Assembly: GCF_002161065.1 (NCBI RefSeq)
Contig: NZ_NFLV01000008.1
Location: 62,001 to 126,000, forward strand
Source: Eubacterium sp. An11
Lineage (GTDB): Bacteria > Bacillota > Clostridia > Lachnospirales > Lachnospiraceae
DNA: 64,000 bases
Direction: 5' to 3'
A model generated the notes under the pieces. That model made no database searches, was not told where the DNA came from, and worked only from the letters and a program-made list of their open reading frames with translations. Below, one piece after another: positions 24,894 to 33,726 of the stretch; position 1 is the stretch's first letter, and every line of letters starts with the position of its first letter. The position numbers and the translations under genes are program-made.

Positions 24894-25742
24894 TCAGAAA
24901 ATTTTTTCCTCTATCAGATGCCGGCTGTACTGCGCCTTACAGATGAGCTTTTCATAGGTTTTGGGCGTCACGCTGGCAAACTTTTTAAAATCCCGGATCA
25001 GCTGCGGCTGATCATAGTATCCAAAATCCACCGCCACATCGGTCAGCCTCTCCTTATGGCCTTCCAGCCGGGATTCCAGGGAATTCATGCAGGTCAGCAC
25101 ATTTTGAAACTGCACGATCTTACACAGAAACTTCGGCCCGTATCCCAGTTCCTCATTAAACACTTTATTGATGTAACGGGAACTGTATCCGGTCTCTTCT
25201 TCCATCTGACACACTTTAATCCTTCCTCCCGTCTCATAAATCCTTCCGATAGAATGATCCACCAGCACATGGGCGCAGGAGGAGGCCTTCTGATTCTCTT
25301 TTTCGAAGATGCGCCCGTATTCCTCCAGAAAAGTATGAGCGCATCCTGCAAAAGTCGTCAGCCCTTCCATTTTTTCCAGAAAATCTTTGCAGGTGGTGAT
25401 TTCCCGCAAATCTGCCTCACAGCACACCAGCTCTCTGGGAGAGGTGTCAAGAATGCATGGCCTTACTCCCGGCAGAAATCGCACGCCAAAATAAGTATGG
25501 CCGAATTGAAACAAAGTCTTCTGGCAGGAAAATACCGTGCCGCAGGCCCGGGCGTTCATAACCCCGTCTCCATACTCAAAAACCAGATCAATACAGCCAT
25601 CCGGCACCGCCGAGATGTCTTCCCTGTCCTGCAATGTATACATATAAAAATGTAAGATACCATACCGGGCACAGATGGCCTTATAATAGTAATCCGTATG
25701 TATGACAAAATATGGCTGAATCAGTTTCATCGACCCGCTCAT
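24894..25742 (-). CDS. AraC-family transcriptional regulator
   Basis: A 282-residue regulator. The C-terminal double helix-turn-helix is recognisable (MEEETGYSSRYINKVFNEELG, then LTDVAVDFGYYDQPQLIRDFKKFASVTPKTY). The N-terminal part resembles the cupin-like DUF6597 sensor (VPDGCIDLVFEY, VRFLPG). ATG 25742 is preferred because AAAGGAAG lies 7 bases upstream. It is codirectional with and just upstream of the oxidase operon, its most likely target. Confidence 0.9.
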   Translation of the reverse strand: MSGSMKLIQPYFVIHTDYYYKAICARYGILHFYMYTLQDREDISAVPDGCIDLVFEYGDGVMNARACGTVFSCQKTLFQFGHTYFGVRFLPGVRPCILDTSPRELVCCEADLREITTCKDFLEKMEGLTTFAGCAHTFLEEYGRIFEKENQKASSCAHVLVDHSIGRIYETGGRIKVCQMEEETGYSSRYINKVFNEELGYGPKFLCKIVQFQNVLTCMNSLESRLEGHKERLTDVAVDFGYYDQPQLIRDFKKFASVTPKTYEKLICKAQYSRHLIEEKIF

Positions 25743-25784
25743 AAAAAGACTTCCTTTCACGTTAAACTCATGCTGTGACATCAT

Positions 25785-25823
25785 AAAAAAAGGCGCATTC
25801 ACCGATACAGTGAACACACCTTT
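25785..25823 (-). terminator. Terminator or attenuator upstream of AraC
   Basis: On the minus strand AAAGGTGTGTTCAC pairs with GTGAATGCGCCTTT and is followed by seven T. It ends about 45 bases before the AraC start, so it either ends transcription from the small gene at 26229 or attenuates araC. Confidence 0.7.
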
Positions 25824-25974
25824 GTCGTTCTTTTTTATTGTTATGTTTATTATTTCCAGAAAACAAATATACCAGCCGGATTATTCTTTGTCAATAAGTC
25901 CCACTCATGACTTTCCTATCTTTATTCTCTGGTCGCTGAAACTTTATTATTTTCCGCAATCATCCGTTTTTTGC

Positions 25975-26229
25975 TCATCTTCTTTCCCTTCCGGCCGCTT
26001 CTCTCTTCTTCTGTTCCTCTGCCAGCCGTGCCCTGGCTTCCTCCACGGTCTCCCCGTCTTTGGTGAGGAACTCGTCCACAAAAGAATCTGACATTTTTGT
26101 AAAGCCGCTCACGGCTCCCTCTTCAATCTTTTTATAACCACCCACCACAGTATTCTCAATCTTTTTGTAGCCGCCAACAACTTTCTCTGCAATCTTTTCA
26201 TTGGCTTTGATAAGTTTTGATTTTGCCAT
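25975..26229 (-). CDS. Small repeat-containing helical protein of unknown function
   Basis: An 84-residue protein beginning MAKSKLIKANEKIAEKV. A unit of about 11 residues repeats: VVGGYKKIENT, VVGGYKKIEEG, then a weaker AVSGFTKMSDS. The C-terminus is highly charged (EEARARLAEEQKKREAAGRERR) and probably helical. There is no signal peptide, membrane helix or enzyme motif. AGGAGG 8 bases upstream makes it a convincing gene, and similar short proteins recur in Firmicutes as unnamed families. It stands alone between the two catabolic clusters. Confidence 0.75.
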   Translation of the reverse strand: MAKSKLIKANEKIAEKVVGGYKKIENTVVGGYKKIEEGAVSGFTKMSDSFVDEFLTKDGETVEEARARLAEEQKKREAAGRERR

Positions 26230-26366
26230 TATGATTTCCTCCTTCTTATCTGCCTGTTTATTTTTTACGCTGTAAGGATACTCCTCTCATTTTTTCAAAA
26301 TGTTTCTGTTTTGTTGTTGAATTATTAATGGATGAAACTTCATTCTTTCTGTCATCTATTATCCAT

Positions 26367-26404
26367 AAAAAAAGGAACCGTCCATATCACATGCCGGTTC
26401 CTTT
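26367..26404 (-). terminator. Terminator of the aminotransferase gene
   Basis: AAAGGAACCG pairs with CGGTTCCTTT, followed by seven T on the minus strand. Confidence 0.85.
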
Positions 26405-26434
26405 TCAATAATACCAATTTCTTTATTGTTTATT

Positions 26435-27814
26435 TTATGATGCAACGTATTTATAATTATTTTCTTTTAGAGCTTTCATTGATTTATCTGCTGCGGCAAT
26501 TGTCTTTTCAGCATCTTCCATGGTGTGTGAAATATTAACATACCATCTGCCGCCGAACATAAGAAATACTCCGTTCTCCTGCATATAGCGCTGGAAATTA
26601 TTCACTATATTTGTATCAAAACCATCTAAGTCTTCATTCGTATAAAGTTTTCTTCTTCCTCCTGGTACGCCAAAAATGGTAGAGAACACTCCATTTGCCT
26701 CTGTGATCGTCAAAGGAATATCATATTTCTTTGAAATATCAACTAAGCCGTCCATTATCTTTTCCTGAACCGCATATACCTTTTGATAAGCTGCACAGTC
26801 ATCTCTCGTCAGTATATCCATTGTCGCCAATGCTGCAGCCATACCAAGACCATATCCCGGATACGTTCCCGGAACCAGAACCTTGTTTCCCCGAATGCAG
26901 TCCATAATGTGCTTTTTCCCACCTACGCATGACATTGGTATGCCGTTCGAAAGAGCTTTTCCCATCGTACAGATATCAGGGGTAATTCCGAGGACTTTTT
27001 GAGCTCCACCTATTGACACACGAAATCCTGTTATCACTTCGTCCATACTCATAACAATATTGTATTTGTCACAAAGTTCCCTTATTTTTTCCAGAAATCC
27101 CGGTTTAGGATAAAGTCCTTCATGATTCCATACAATTCCTTCCAAATGAATACCTGCAATAATATCATGATATTTATCAAAACATTCTTCTAATGCCTCG
27201 AAATCATTCCATGGAAGCATAATAGTTTCTCTGTAGGCAAGCGGGGAGCGTCCTTCTGTATAATAGGGATCAGATTCAGGACCACCATGAGTCGTAAAAT
27301 CTGTATATGGAACTTCCGCATTCTTATCTGTGTTTATTCTTCCACCAAGAACGTTATCACACCAGCCTGCGTAGCTTCCCTGAAATCTTACAATGACGTT
27401 TTTTCCGGTATATGCCCGCATAATACGAAATGCTGCCTGCACTGCTTCCGAACCAGTAATCGTACATTTGATCTCCTCAATGCAAGGTACCAATTCAGAA
27501 AGTCTTTTTGCAAATTCAACGTCCATAGATGAAAAAAGGAGGTTCGAACCAATGGCCGTTCCATTATTTCTCATATATTCCACAATTCTCTCTACGAATT
27601 CCGGATGAGCATGTCCCAGAATATTCGGTCCCATAGAACCATTATATTCAATATATTCATTTCCATCTACATCTGTAAGATGTGTACCCTGAGATTTTGC
27701 AATAAATAATCTGTGTTCTGTTACATCCATAGGAATTCTTAGATTGGAATGTCCTCCAGGATAATATTTATTAAACTCTTTAGAAAGCATCTCACTTTTT
27801 TCTTTTTTTAACAT
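26435..27814 (-). CDS. Class III PLP-dependent aminotransferase (glutamate-1-semialdehyde aminomutase-like)
   Basis: A 459-residue enzyme. Family marks are YPGGHSNLRIP, GNEYIEYNGSMGPNILGHAHP, the PLP-binding ITGSEAVQAAFRIMRAYTG, the acid in MSMDEVITGFR and the Schiff-base lysine in ICTMGKALSNGIP. The GSA-aminomutase subgroup includes many catabolic transaminases, and the context (SDR, VOC, MFS, AraC, with no haem genes) argues against tetrapyrrole synthesis. GGGAGG before ATG 27814 is good. The DNA is clearly more AT-rich than the core genes. Confidence 0.88.
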   Translation of the reverse strand: MLKKEKSEMLSKEFNKYYPGGHSNLRIPMDVTEHRLFIAKSQGTHLTDVDGNEYIEYNGSMGPNILGHAHPEFVERIVEYMRNNGTAIGSNLLFSSMDVEFAKRLSELVPCIEEIKCTITGSEAVQAAFRIMRAYTGKNVIVRFQGSYAGWCDNVLGGRINTDKNAEVPYTDFTTHGGPESDPYYTEGRSPLAYRETIMLPWNDFEALEECFDKYHDIIAGIHLEGIVWNHEGLYPKPGFLEKIRELCDKYNIVMSMDEVITGFRVSIGGAQKVLGITPDICTMGKALSNGIPMSCVGGKKHIMDCIRGNKVLVPGTYPGYGLGMAAALATMDILTRDDCAAYQKVYAVQEKIMDGLVDISKKYDIPLTITEANGVFSTIFGVPGGRRKLYTNEDLDGFDTNIVNNFQRYMQENGVFLMFGGRWYVNISHTMEDAEKTIAAADKSMKALKENNYKYVAS

Positions 27815-27910
27815 AATTCATACCTCCCATTTTTTTATCTCTGCTGTAATCATGGTAACATGTAACTTCTGTACAATATAGGATAAATAGGAAATCATTC
27901 CAGCCAGTTA

Positions 27911-28744
27911 TTAGGCATACATTTGAATAACATTTTTAGGAAGCTTTCCTGTCAGCTTCCTGCAACAGCGATTCATATGCGACTGGTCATAATATCCTGC
28001 CTGCAGAGCAAGGTCAGACAGCAGAATTTCCCCTTTGTTCTTTTTGTAGCAGTTGCACATCCACTGAAATTGTGTAACTTCACATAATTGTTTGATGGAA
28101 ATTCCCAGATTATCTTTCATGATTTTTCTTAAATATCGTCCTGAGTATCCTGTTTGTTCTTCCAGTTCGCAGACGGAAACCTGTCCCTGTCCTGAAATTA
28201 TCCTGTCTACTATGTATAAAACTATATTATTTTCATCTTTTTTCAAAAGAAACTGTTTTTCCAGATAATCTGATATAATTTTCCACCTGTCAGAAAACTG
28301 GTCGGCAAACGCCAGCTTTTCCTCAAACTCTTTGCCATTCCAAAAAGCATCTGCCAGGGCAATCTGCGTGTTTCCCACATCCTTTATATCACATCGGAAT
28401 ATATTTCCAAGCATACCTGTCCTCATTCTGATTCCGAAAATGCTTTTTACCCTGGAGAAAAAATCCAGTTTTTTCATTTGCTGCATAGTTATAGATGCGC
28501 TCATAATATAGCAGTACGCCCGCTCTTCTGTATAAAAAGCCATGATATCCGCACACAAATCAGGTAAAGCCAGAGATTTTGAATCATCAAAATCATCTAC
28601 CTGGTATACCTCCCATACTATATTGCTTAATAAGGAATTTGTAGCAGGAATATAACTTTTATAATTTCTGTTATGTTCCAAATATGGTTGATATGGGGCA
28701 AATTCTTTCTGTGAATTTTTGTATAATTTTCTTATATCTTCCAT
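27911..28744 (-). CDS. AraC-family transcriptional regulator
   Basis: A 277-residue regulator with a C-terminal AraC domain (LEEQTGYSGRYLRKIMKDNLG, then LLSDLALQAGYYDQSHMNRCCRKLTG). The N-terminal part (about 1-150) is a sensor domain distantly similar to that of the AraC at 24894. TGGAGATATT before the ATG supports the start. It sits inside the catabolic operon between the SDR and aminotransferase genes and probably controls it in response to the substrate. Confidence 0.88.
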   Translation of the reverse strand: MEDIRKLYKNSQKEFAPYQPYLEHNRNYKSYIPATNSLLSNIVWEVYQVDDFDDSKSLALPDLCADIMAFYTEERAYCYIMSASITMQQMKKLDFFSRVKSIFGIRMRTGMLGNIFRCDIKDVGNTQIALADAFWNGKEFEEKLAFADQFSDRWKIISDYLEKQFLLKKDENNIVLYIVDRIISGQGQVSVCELEEQTGYSGRYLRKIMKDNLGISIKQLCEVTQFQWMCNCYKKNKGEILLSDLALQAGYYDQSHMNRCCRKLTGKLPKNVIQMYA

Positions 28745-28797
28745 AATATCTCCATCTTAACTGTTTATTGATCTAATCAAAATTATCACTTCTGTAT

Positions 28798-29601
28798 TTA
28801 ATCTGTACTCGCACCGCCATCTACGTATATAACCTGTCCGGTGATGCTATCGGCATATTTTGAACAGAGGAACAACATCATGTATCCAATATCTTCATGA
28901 CTCTGTGCTCCCCTGGCTAACGGAATATATTTTTTCTGATATTCTTCCCAGGTCTGCTCCCTGTTTTTTCCATCTGCTTCATCGGTATCCAGAATATCTT
29001 CCCACATTTTTGTCTTAACAATTCCCGGTCCAACTGCATTGACATTGATATTATAATCTGCTCCTGCAAACGCCGCTGTCTGAGTAAGATAATTGACAGC
29101 AGCTTTTGTCATCCCATAATGACCGAATCCGTTACCGTGGGGAAGATCTCTTCTTCCTGCAAAGGATGTAGTTGTTACAATCTTTCCATGACCATACTTT
29201 TTCATCCTTCTCAGTGCGCACTGGAGACCGTTATTTACTCCCATCTGATTTGTCATAATAACCCTCATGATCTCTTCCTGAGAGCATTCAACAAAAGGAG
29301 TCACACAATCAATGCCGGCATTATTAATCACTATATCAAGTCGTCCGGTTTCTTCTTCCGCTTTTTGCAATACCTCATTCACCTGTTCAATATCGCTCAC
29401 ATCACAGGCTGCTGCCGATGCTTTACCGCCGTTTTCTGTTATTTTTTCCATCACCTTTATACAGTTTGCTTCCGTGCGGCTTGCCAGATAAACCATAGCT
29501 CCTGCCTGTGCAAGCTGTTCTGAAACAACTGCTCCGATTCCTTTTCCTGAACCAAATACAACCGCTGTCTGTCCTGATAAATCAATCTCCATAAATCCCA
29601 T
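28798..29601 (-). CDS. Short-chain dehydrogenase/reductase
   Basis: A 267-residue classical SDR. The cofactor motif is VFGSGKGIGAVVS, NNAGIDCVTPF is the structural NNAG motif, the catalytic Ser lies in TTTSFAGRR and the YxxxK pair in GHYGMTKAAVN. The C-terminus DSITGQVIYVDGGASTD is typical. It should oxidise or reduce a hydroxy/keto group with NAD(P). It forms an operon with the VOC protein and MFS carrier; the substrate is unknown. Confidence 0.92.
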   Translation of the reverse strand: MGFMEIDLSGQTAVVFGSGKGIGAVVSEQLAQAGAMVYLASRTEANCIKVMEKITENGGKASAAACDVSDIEQVNEVLQKAEEETGRLDIVINNAGIDCVTPFVECSQEEIMRVIMTNQMGVNNGLQCALRRMKKYGHGKIVTTTSFAGRRDLPHGNGFGHYGMTKAAVNYLTQTAAFAGADYNINVNAVGPGIVKTKMWEDILDTDEADGKNREQTWEEYQKKYIPLARGAQSHEDIGYMMLFLCSKYADSITGQVIYVDGGASTD

Positions 29602-29657
29602 ATTTCCACCTCTTTCACCTTTATCACTCTGATTTTATCGCTTTGATAACATTATTT

Positions 29658-30122
29658 TTATTCCTGACACAGTTCCTGCAATTCGAACAACATTCCTTCC
29701 GGATCTCTGAAATAAACCCAGTAGCACTTTGCGCCATCGCCCATCTCAGCTTCCTGTGGTTCCATGAAAGGTTTGACATCATACTTCTCAAGTTCTTTTA
29801 CCCATTCCTGTATATTATCCACGTATAAACATAAATGGAGCTTGCCCGCACAGGCTGCCGTGTCAGGAACAGGGACCGGTGTCGGATCTGTAATTTCTAT
29901 AAATTCAAGCATTACACCATCCGGTGTTTCCATAAATGCTTCCCTGTGACAATGGGTATCGTTATCACCAATGATTCCCATTGCTTTACCCTCATTTACA
30001 TCATGAAATTCATCACTTGGTCCGTCCAAAAGTTTAAGTCCCAGAACTCCATGATAAAAGTCAATAATTGTTTCCAGATTTTTTACAATGAATCCCACAT
30101 GGCTTGTCCTTAATATTTTCAT
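29658..30122 (-). CDS. VOC (glyoxalase/bleomycin resistance fold) family protein
   Basis: A 154-residue protein with two beta-alpha-beta modules: TSHVGFIVKNLETIIDFYHGVLGL, then LHLCLYVDNIQEWVKELEKY. Possible metal ligands are H8, the Glu in MLEFIEIT, H96 of LHLCLY and the Glu in MLFELQEL. Such proteins are lyases, epimerases (methylmalonyl-CoA epimerase-like) or dioxygenases. The MFS gene upstream ends 5 bases earlier. Confidence 0.88.
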   Translation of the reverse strand: MKILRTSHVGFIVKNLETIIDFYHGVLGLKLLDGPSDEFHDVNEGKAMGIIGDNDTHCHREAFMETPDGVMLEFIEITDPTPVPVPDTAACAGKLHLCLYVDNIQEWVKELEKYDVKPFMEPQEAEMGDGAKCYWVYFRDPEGMLFELQELCQE

Positions 30123-30127
30123 TTTCC

Positions 30128-31387
30128 TTACCTCATTTCCTGTATTTCTGTCTGATTCTTTTTCATTGAAAAGTTAAACAAATTTCCTTTTTCTTTATAA
30201 GCTATTTTATGGGCTGATTTTATGATAAAGTATGCGCCGATCCCGATTATTATCAGAACTGTCCCACTGAGTATCATATTTGTACCGGCTCCTCCTCCAA
30301 TTCTTCTGCCGATGGCCGGCACAATATAAGAACATAAAAATACTCCTGATGCTTCAATCCCTGACATCAGAGACATAGCCGTCGTAGTCGCTTTTCCATG
30401 GGTAGTACGACCTACATAGACGGTAAGCCCTGATACAATAATAAGGTTGAAAAACATGTTTATGATTCCTCCCACATAGCATCCGGCTACGCTATGGGTA
30501 AGCGGCGGAACAATCATAAATAAACCACAAAATATGAATGCAAGAGTTATGCTGTATCTTTTTGTAATTTTTATCCAAATATCTGATAAAAAACCTGCAA
30601 CCGTACCTGCAACACTGCACAGTGAACCTATCACACCTGCCAGAGCTGTAGTTCCGATCTGAGCCTCATTAACAATATAGTCCGAATAATTCAGATACCA
30701 TGCATTCCAGAATACAGCACCTACCAGATAAATAAGCAATAATCCAATTGCAATGACCGGCAATTTTTCATTTTCTTCTTCTGCCTGTCTGATATGTATT
30801 TTCGATTCTTCTTTTGTTTTTCCCTTAATCTCTGCCTTGTCAACATCAGGATAAAACAAAATCGTCAGAAGCAACACCGGAATCAGAAGAAGCACTGTTT
30901 TATATCCATCCTGAAATCTTCCTGTATTTGCAAAAATCCCGCCTAACAGAGTAAATACTGCCATTCCAAGCATTTTAAACGCATTATACCATCCCAGAAC
31001 CCTATCTAAAATGTCAGGTGGAGATATCAATGTCAATACCGTCGGATTTGCTGCCGGAATGATTCCTCCCGGAATCCCAAGCAATGCGGAACATATCAAT
31101 ACACCAATCAAAGGCATGTCAACTAACAATATCAGCAAGCCTGAAATAATCGCGACCACAATACTTAAAATTACAATGGTTTTCTTGTTAAATACCTGCA
31201 GCATAATACTTGATGCAAATGCGGCAATCATCATAACAACCATCGGCAATGTTGAAATTAAAACTGCTGTCTGCTCCTGCCCCGGAAATGCCTGATAAAT
31301 TAATGCCAAAACCACAACAGCAATACAATAAATCCATGATGAAAAAGATGTAACAAGTATCGTTATTATCTGTAATTTTAGCTTCAA
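30128..31387 (-). CDS. MFS transporter
   Basis: A carrier of about 419 residues with 12 hydrophobic segments and a charged central loop (KAEIKGKTKEESKIHIRQAEEENEK). Recognisable features are LISPPDILDRVLGWYNAFKMLG and SMLMSGIEASGVFL-like helices of the oxalate/formate or sugar-phosphate antiporter style. AAGGAGG favours TTG 31387 (8-base spacing) over the in-frame GTG 31396. It is the first gene of the catabolic operon and its start lies directly behind a terminator hairpin. Confidence 0.87.
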   Translation of the reverse strand: MKLKLQIITILVTSFSSWIYCIAVVVLALIYQAFPGQEQTAVLISTLPMVVMMIAAFASSIMLQVFNKKTIVILSIVVAIISGLLILLVDMPLIGVLICSALLGIPGGIIPAANPTVLTLISPPDILDRVLGWYNAFKMLGMAVFTLLGGIFANTGRFQDGYKTVLLLIPVLLLTILFYPDVDKAEIKGKTKEESKIHIRQAEEENEKLPVIAIGLLLIYLVGAVFWNAWYLNYSDYIVNEAQIGTTALAGVIGSLCSVAGTVAGFLSDIWIKITKRYSITLAFIFCGLFMIVPPLTHSVAGCYVGGIINMFFNLIIVSGLTVYVGRTTHGKATTTAMSLMSGIEASGVFLCSYIVPAIGRRIGGGAGTNMILSGTVLIIIGIGAYFIIKSAHKIAYKEKGNLFNFSMKKNQTEIQEMR

Positions 31388-31402
31388 AAAATACACCTCC
31401 TT

Positions 31403-31453
31403 AATAAAAAAAAGAGGAGATCGAACCTGTATAACAACCAGGAACGATCTCCT
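31403..31453 (-). terminator. Terminator hairpin in the leader of the MFS operon
   Basis: AGGAGATCG pairs with CGATCTCCT on either side of a 21-base insert that contains a small CCTG/CAGG stem, followed by eight T on the minus strand. The T run ends about 16 bases before the start codon, so this is either an attenuator or the end of decayed upstream transcription. Confidence 0.7.
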
Positions 31454-31499
31454 TTGATCAATTGTTTGCAGTAACTATAATTCTTTTTCCTCATTTTGC

Positions 31500-31742
31500 C
31501 TAGGACAAAACGGAACTTTTTATTTTGTTCCGTAAAAATCCATTTAACTTCTTATTTTTAATTTCATCCGCTGTATCTGCTTTTATTTTTACGTGAATTT
31601 TAGAAATAAATCCTCTCATCGTTGATCGTGCTTTCCATTTTCGGAAAATATTTCCGGAACATTTTGTCAGTAAAGCATCTGTCCAGGATTTGCTCTGCAT
31701 ATTCCGATGCCGGTTCCTCTGACGCCTGAAATCGTCCAAAGG
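31500..31742 (-). pseudogene. Unrecognised gene remnant
   Basis: Two minus-strand frames look protein-like and abut. One has EEPASEYAEQILDRCFTDKM and MESTINDER and stops at TAA 31600. The other continues with KIHVKIKADTADEIKNKK to TAG 31500. Together they could be a frameshifted C-terminus, but I do not recognise the family. The stretch lies between two terminators beside the HtrA stub. Confidence 0.3.
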
Positions 31743-31746
31743 GCAT

Positions 31747-31778
31747 AAAAAAAGAACCCCGACCAGGATTCTTTTTTT
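31747..31778. terminator. Bidirectional terminator
   Basis: AAAAAAAGAACCCC and GGATTCTTTTTTT pair with small mismatches, giving T runs on both strands. It would end transcription of the HtrA remnant on the minus strand. Confidence 0.75.
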
Positions 31779-31812
31779 ATTTCTTTTATAAGGGAACTAT
31801 TCCCGAACTCTT

Positions 31813-32198
31813 CTACTGCTGTCCGGCATCTTTGGCCGAACCAAGAGTAATACTAAGTGTCTGCGGCTGATATTTGCCATTGGAAGCCCGCTGGGTCACA
31901 ACGGAGACGGTCTCTCCGGCAGCATAATACTGCAACGTATCCTGCAGCTGTTCCATATTTGACACAGAACGGCCGTCCAGTTCCGTGATAATATCACCCT
32001 TTTTCACACCAGCTTTATCTGCCGGTCCATTTTTTACCACCGATGATACAATGACGCCGCCCGGTATGCCGTACAACTCTGTAATATCCGCGGTCACTGT
32101 CTCTCCTTCAATCCCCAGATAGGAAGCTTCATCGGAATCTACCTTTTCTCTTGTCGGAAGATTTATGAGATCTTTCAGACTGGATTCCGCTTCCCATG
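31813..32198 (-). pseudogene. 3' remnant of an HtrA/DegP-type serine protease (linker and PDZ domain)
   Basis: Only the end of the protein remains: a linker ESSLKDLINLPTREKVDSD, then DEASYLGIEGETVTADI, and a PDZ domain (YGIPGGVIVSSVVKNGPADK, GVKKGDIITELDGRSVSN). The membrane anchor and the His-Asp-Ser protease domain are absent. The match fades at about 32190, where an AGGAGG and two ATG codons read a different frame. An isolated PDZ of 94 residues could be translated from GTG or ATG inside, but truncation is the simpler reading. Confidence 0.78.
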
Positions 32199-32258
32199 GA
32201 CATGACCGTTTCCTCCTTTTTTCATTTTATGTGTTTTAATCTTTCATTGATCGGTAAA

Positions 32259-32294
32259 ATATTGATGTGCAGGTACTGATCTGCACATCAATAT
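32259..32294. repeat. Perfect 14-bp inverted repeat at the HtrA breakpoint
   Basis: ATATTGATGTGCAG and CTGCACATCAATAT are exact complements around an 8-base loop. No T run follows on the plus strand. It lies in the gene-free stretch 32199-32518, in which I see no coding sequence apart from the leader of the AraC gene. Confidence 0.7.
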
Positions 32295-32518
32295 CCATAC
32301 AAAGAAGTCAATACATGATGTACCTTTTGTCTTTCCTGCTGTGATGTCGCGACTGACTGCGGAATATCAGTCTTCCCGAAGCTGCCTGCTGTTTCTGATT
32401 TTCTGCATTGACTTCTTTTCTGCTCCGCCCTATAATAATAAAACCATATGGGAAAAATAAGAAGCAACTATACCGCCACATTTTAACAACATTGTGCCAT
32501 ACATCAAGAGGTGAATTT

Positions 32519-33418
32519 ATGTGCTATAAAACTGCTGACATCAACGAAAATCTTCTGGAAAGCTTTCAATATCCGAAGGGAGAATTTCCTGTCTTAAGAA
32601 CAAAGAAATCCCTGGATGAATACAAGCAGGGAGAAATAAGCTGCCACTGGCATTCTGAGTTTCAGTTCGGACTCCTGCTTCAGGGGAAATTAGACTATTA
32701 TATTTTCAATAATCCCGTATCGAAATTACATCACACACTAAATCCAGGCGATGGATTTTTTATCAATTCGCGGGTTCTTCACGGATACAGACACACGGTT
32801 CCCGGAAGCAGCCTGTTTCTTTTCAGCATGATCCCAAGCTTTTTTGCATCTCCGCCATTTGGCAAATTATATCAGAAAATCATTCTTCCTGTGATGCACT
32901 CCAAAAAGAACGGCCTTTTTCTCATGTCTGATCAACAGGAAGACACGCTCATGTTGCGCCTTTTTCGCAAATTTAAGTCTCTTTGTCCCAAAGAACAGGA
33001 TTATGAACTGCATGCCATGGAAGTGATCTGCCGCATCTGGCAGAGCCTTTTCCATAAATTTGAATCGGGCGATCTGCTTGCTGATCCCTCCCTCAAAAAT
33101 ATCTCTCACATGACCCGCATGCATAAAATGCTTGATTTTATTCATGAAAATTACAGCAAGCCCATGACCGTTGAACAGATTGCCGACGCCGGCCATATCA
33201 GCAAACGGGAATGTTTCCGCTGCTTTCGCGCCGTTATCAATCAAAGTCCCATCGAATATCTCATTCAATATCGCCTGACCATGGCCGCCAATCTTCTGAT
33301 GTCCAGTGATAAACCGCTTTCCGCCATATCCGAATCCTGCGGCTTTGAGAATATCAGTTACTTTACAAAATGTTTTAAAAAACGTTATGGAATCCTTCCC
33401 CGGGAGTTCCGCTCCTGA
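32519..33418 (+). CDS. AraC-family transcriptional regulator with cupin domain
   Basis: A 299-residue regulator. The N-terminal cupin sensor reads HWHSEFQFGLLLQGKLDYYI and LNPGDGFFINSRVLHGY, with conserved His and Gly-Asp. The C-terminal AraC domain reads MTVEQIADAGHISKRECFRCFR and LSAISESCGFENISYFTKCFKKRYG, a textbook match. ATG 32519 has AAGAGGTG 7 bases upstream; an in-frame extension from 32408 is rejected. The 285 bases after it are very AT-rich and hold no gene. The target is unknown; the nearest genes are convergent MATE and a protease remnant. Confidence 0.9.
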   Translation: MCYKTADINENLLESFQYPKGEFPVLRTKKSLDEYKQGEISCHWHSEFQFGLLLQGKLDYYIFNNPVSKLHHTLNPGDGFFINSRVLHGYRHTVPGSSLFLFSMIPSFFASPPFGKLYQKIILPVMHSKKNGLFLMSDQQEDTLMLRLFRKFKSLCPKEQDYELHAMEVICRIWQSLFHKFESGDLLADPSLKNISHMTRMHKMLDFIHENYSKPMTVEQIADAGHISKRECFRCFRAVINQSPIEYLIQYRLTMAANLLMSSDKPLSAISESCGFENISYFTKCFKKRYGILPREFRS

Positions 33419-33685
33419 TTTTCTTTCGTCAGGCAGAATCTTATTGTATTTTTTATTACATTTGTCGTCAATTTGTTAGACTATATTTGTTATAATCGCA
33501 AAATAAATTGATTTTTTTATTTATTTCTTATTGTAAACCTTATATTTTTAATGTTTTTTCATTTATGTGTAAAATATGTAAAATTTCTGATTATTTATTG
33601 ACAATTCATGTGTACAGTGTTATATTGTTTCATGAACAGGGAAACAGATACTTTCTCTCTTTAATGAAATCATACAATAAGCGAC

Positions 33686-33726
33686 AAAAGAGGAAAGGAC
33701 CTTATCATGAGGTCCTTTCCTCTTTT
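33686..33726. terminator. Bidirectional terminator shared by AraC and MATE genes
   Basis: A perfect 17-bp stem, AAAAGAGGAAAGGACCT with AGGTCCTTTCCTCTTTT, around a 7-base loop. The MATE stop codon lies in its loop region. Confidence 0.92.

Noticed and set aside
26435-27814. Haem biosynthesis role (HemL) for the class III aminotransferase
   Set aside because: No other tetrapyrrole gene is nearby, and the operon holds SDR, VOC, MFS and AraC genes, which points to catabolism.
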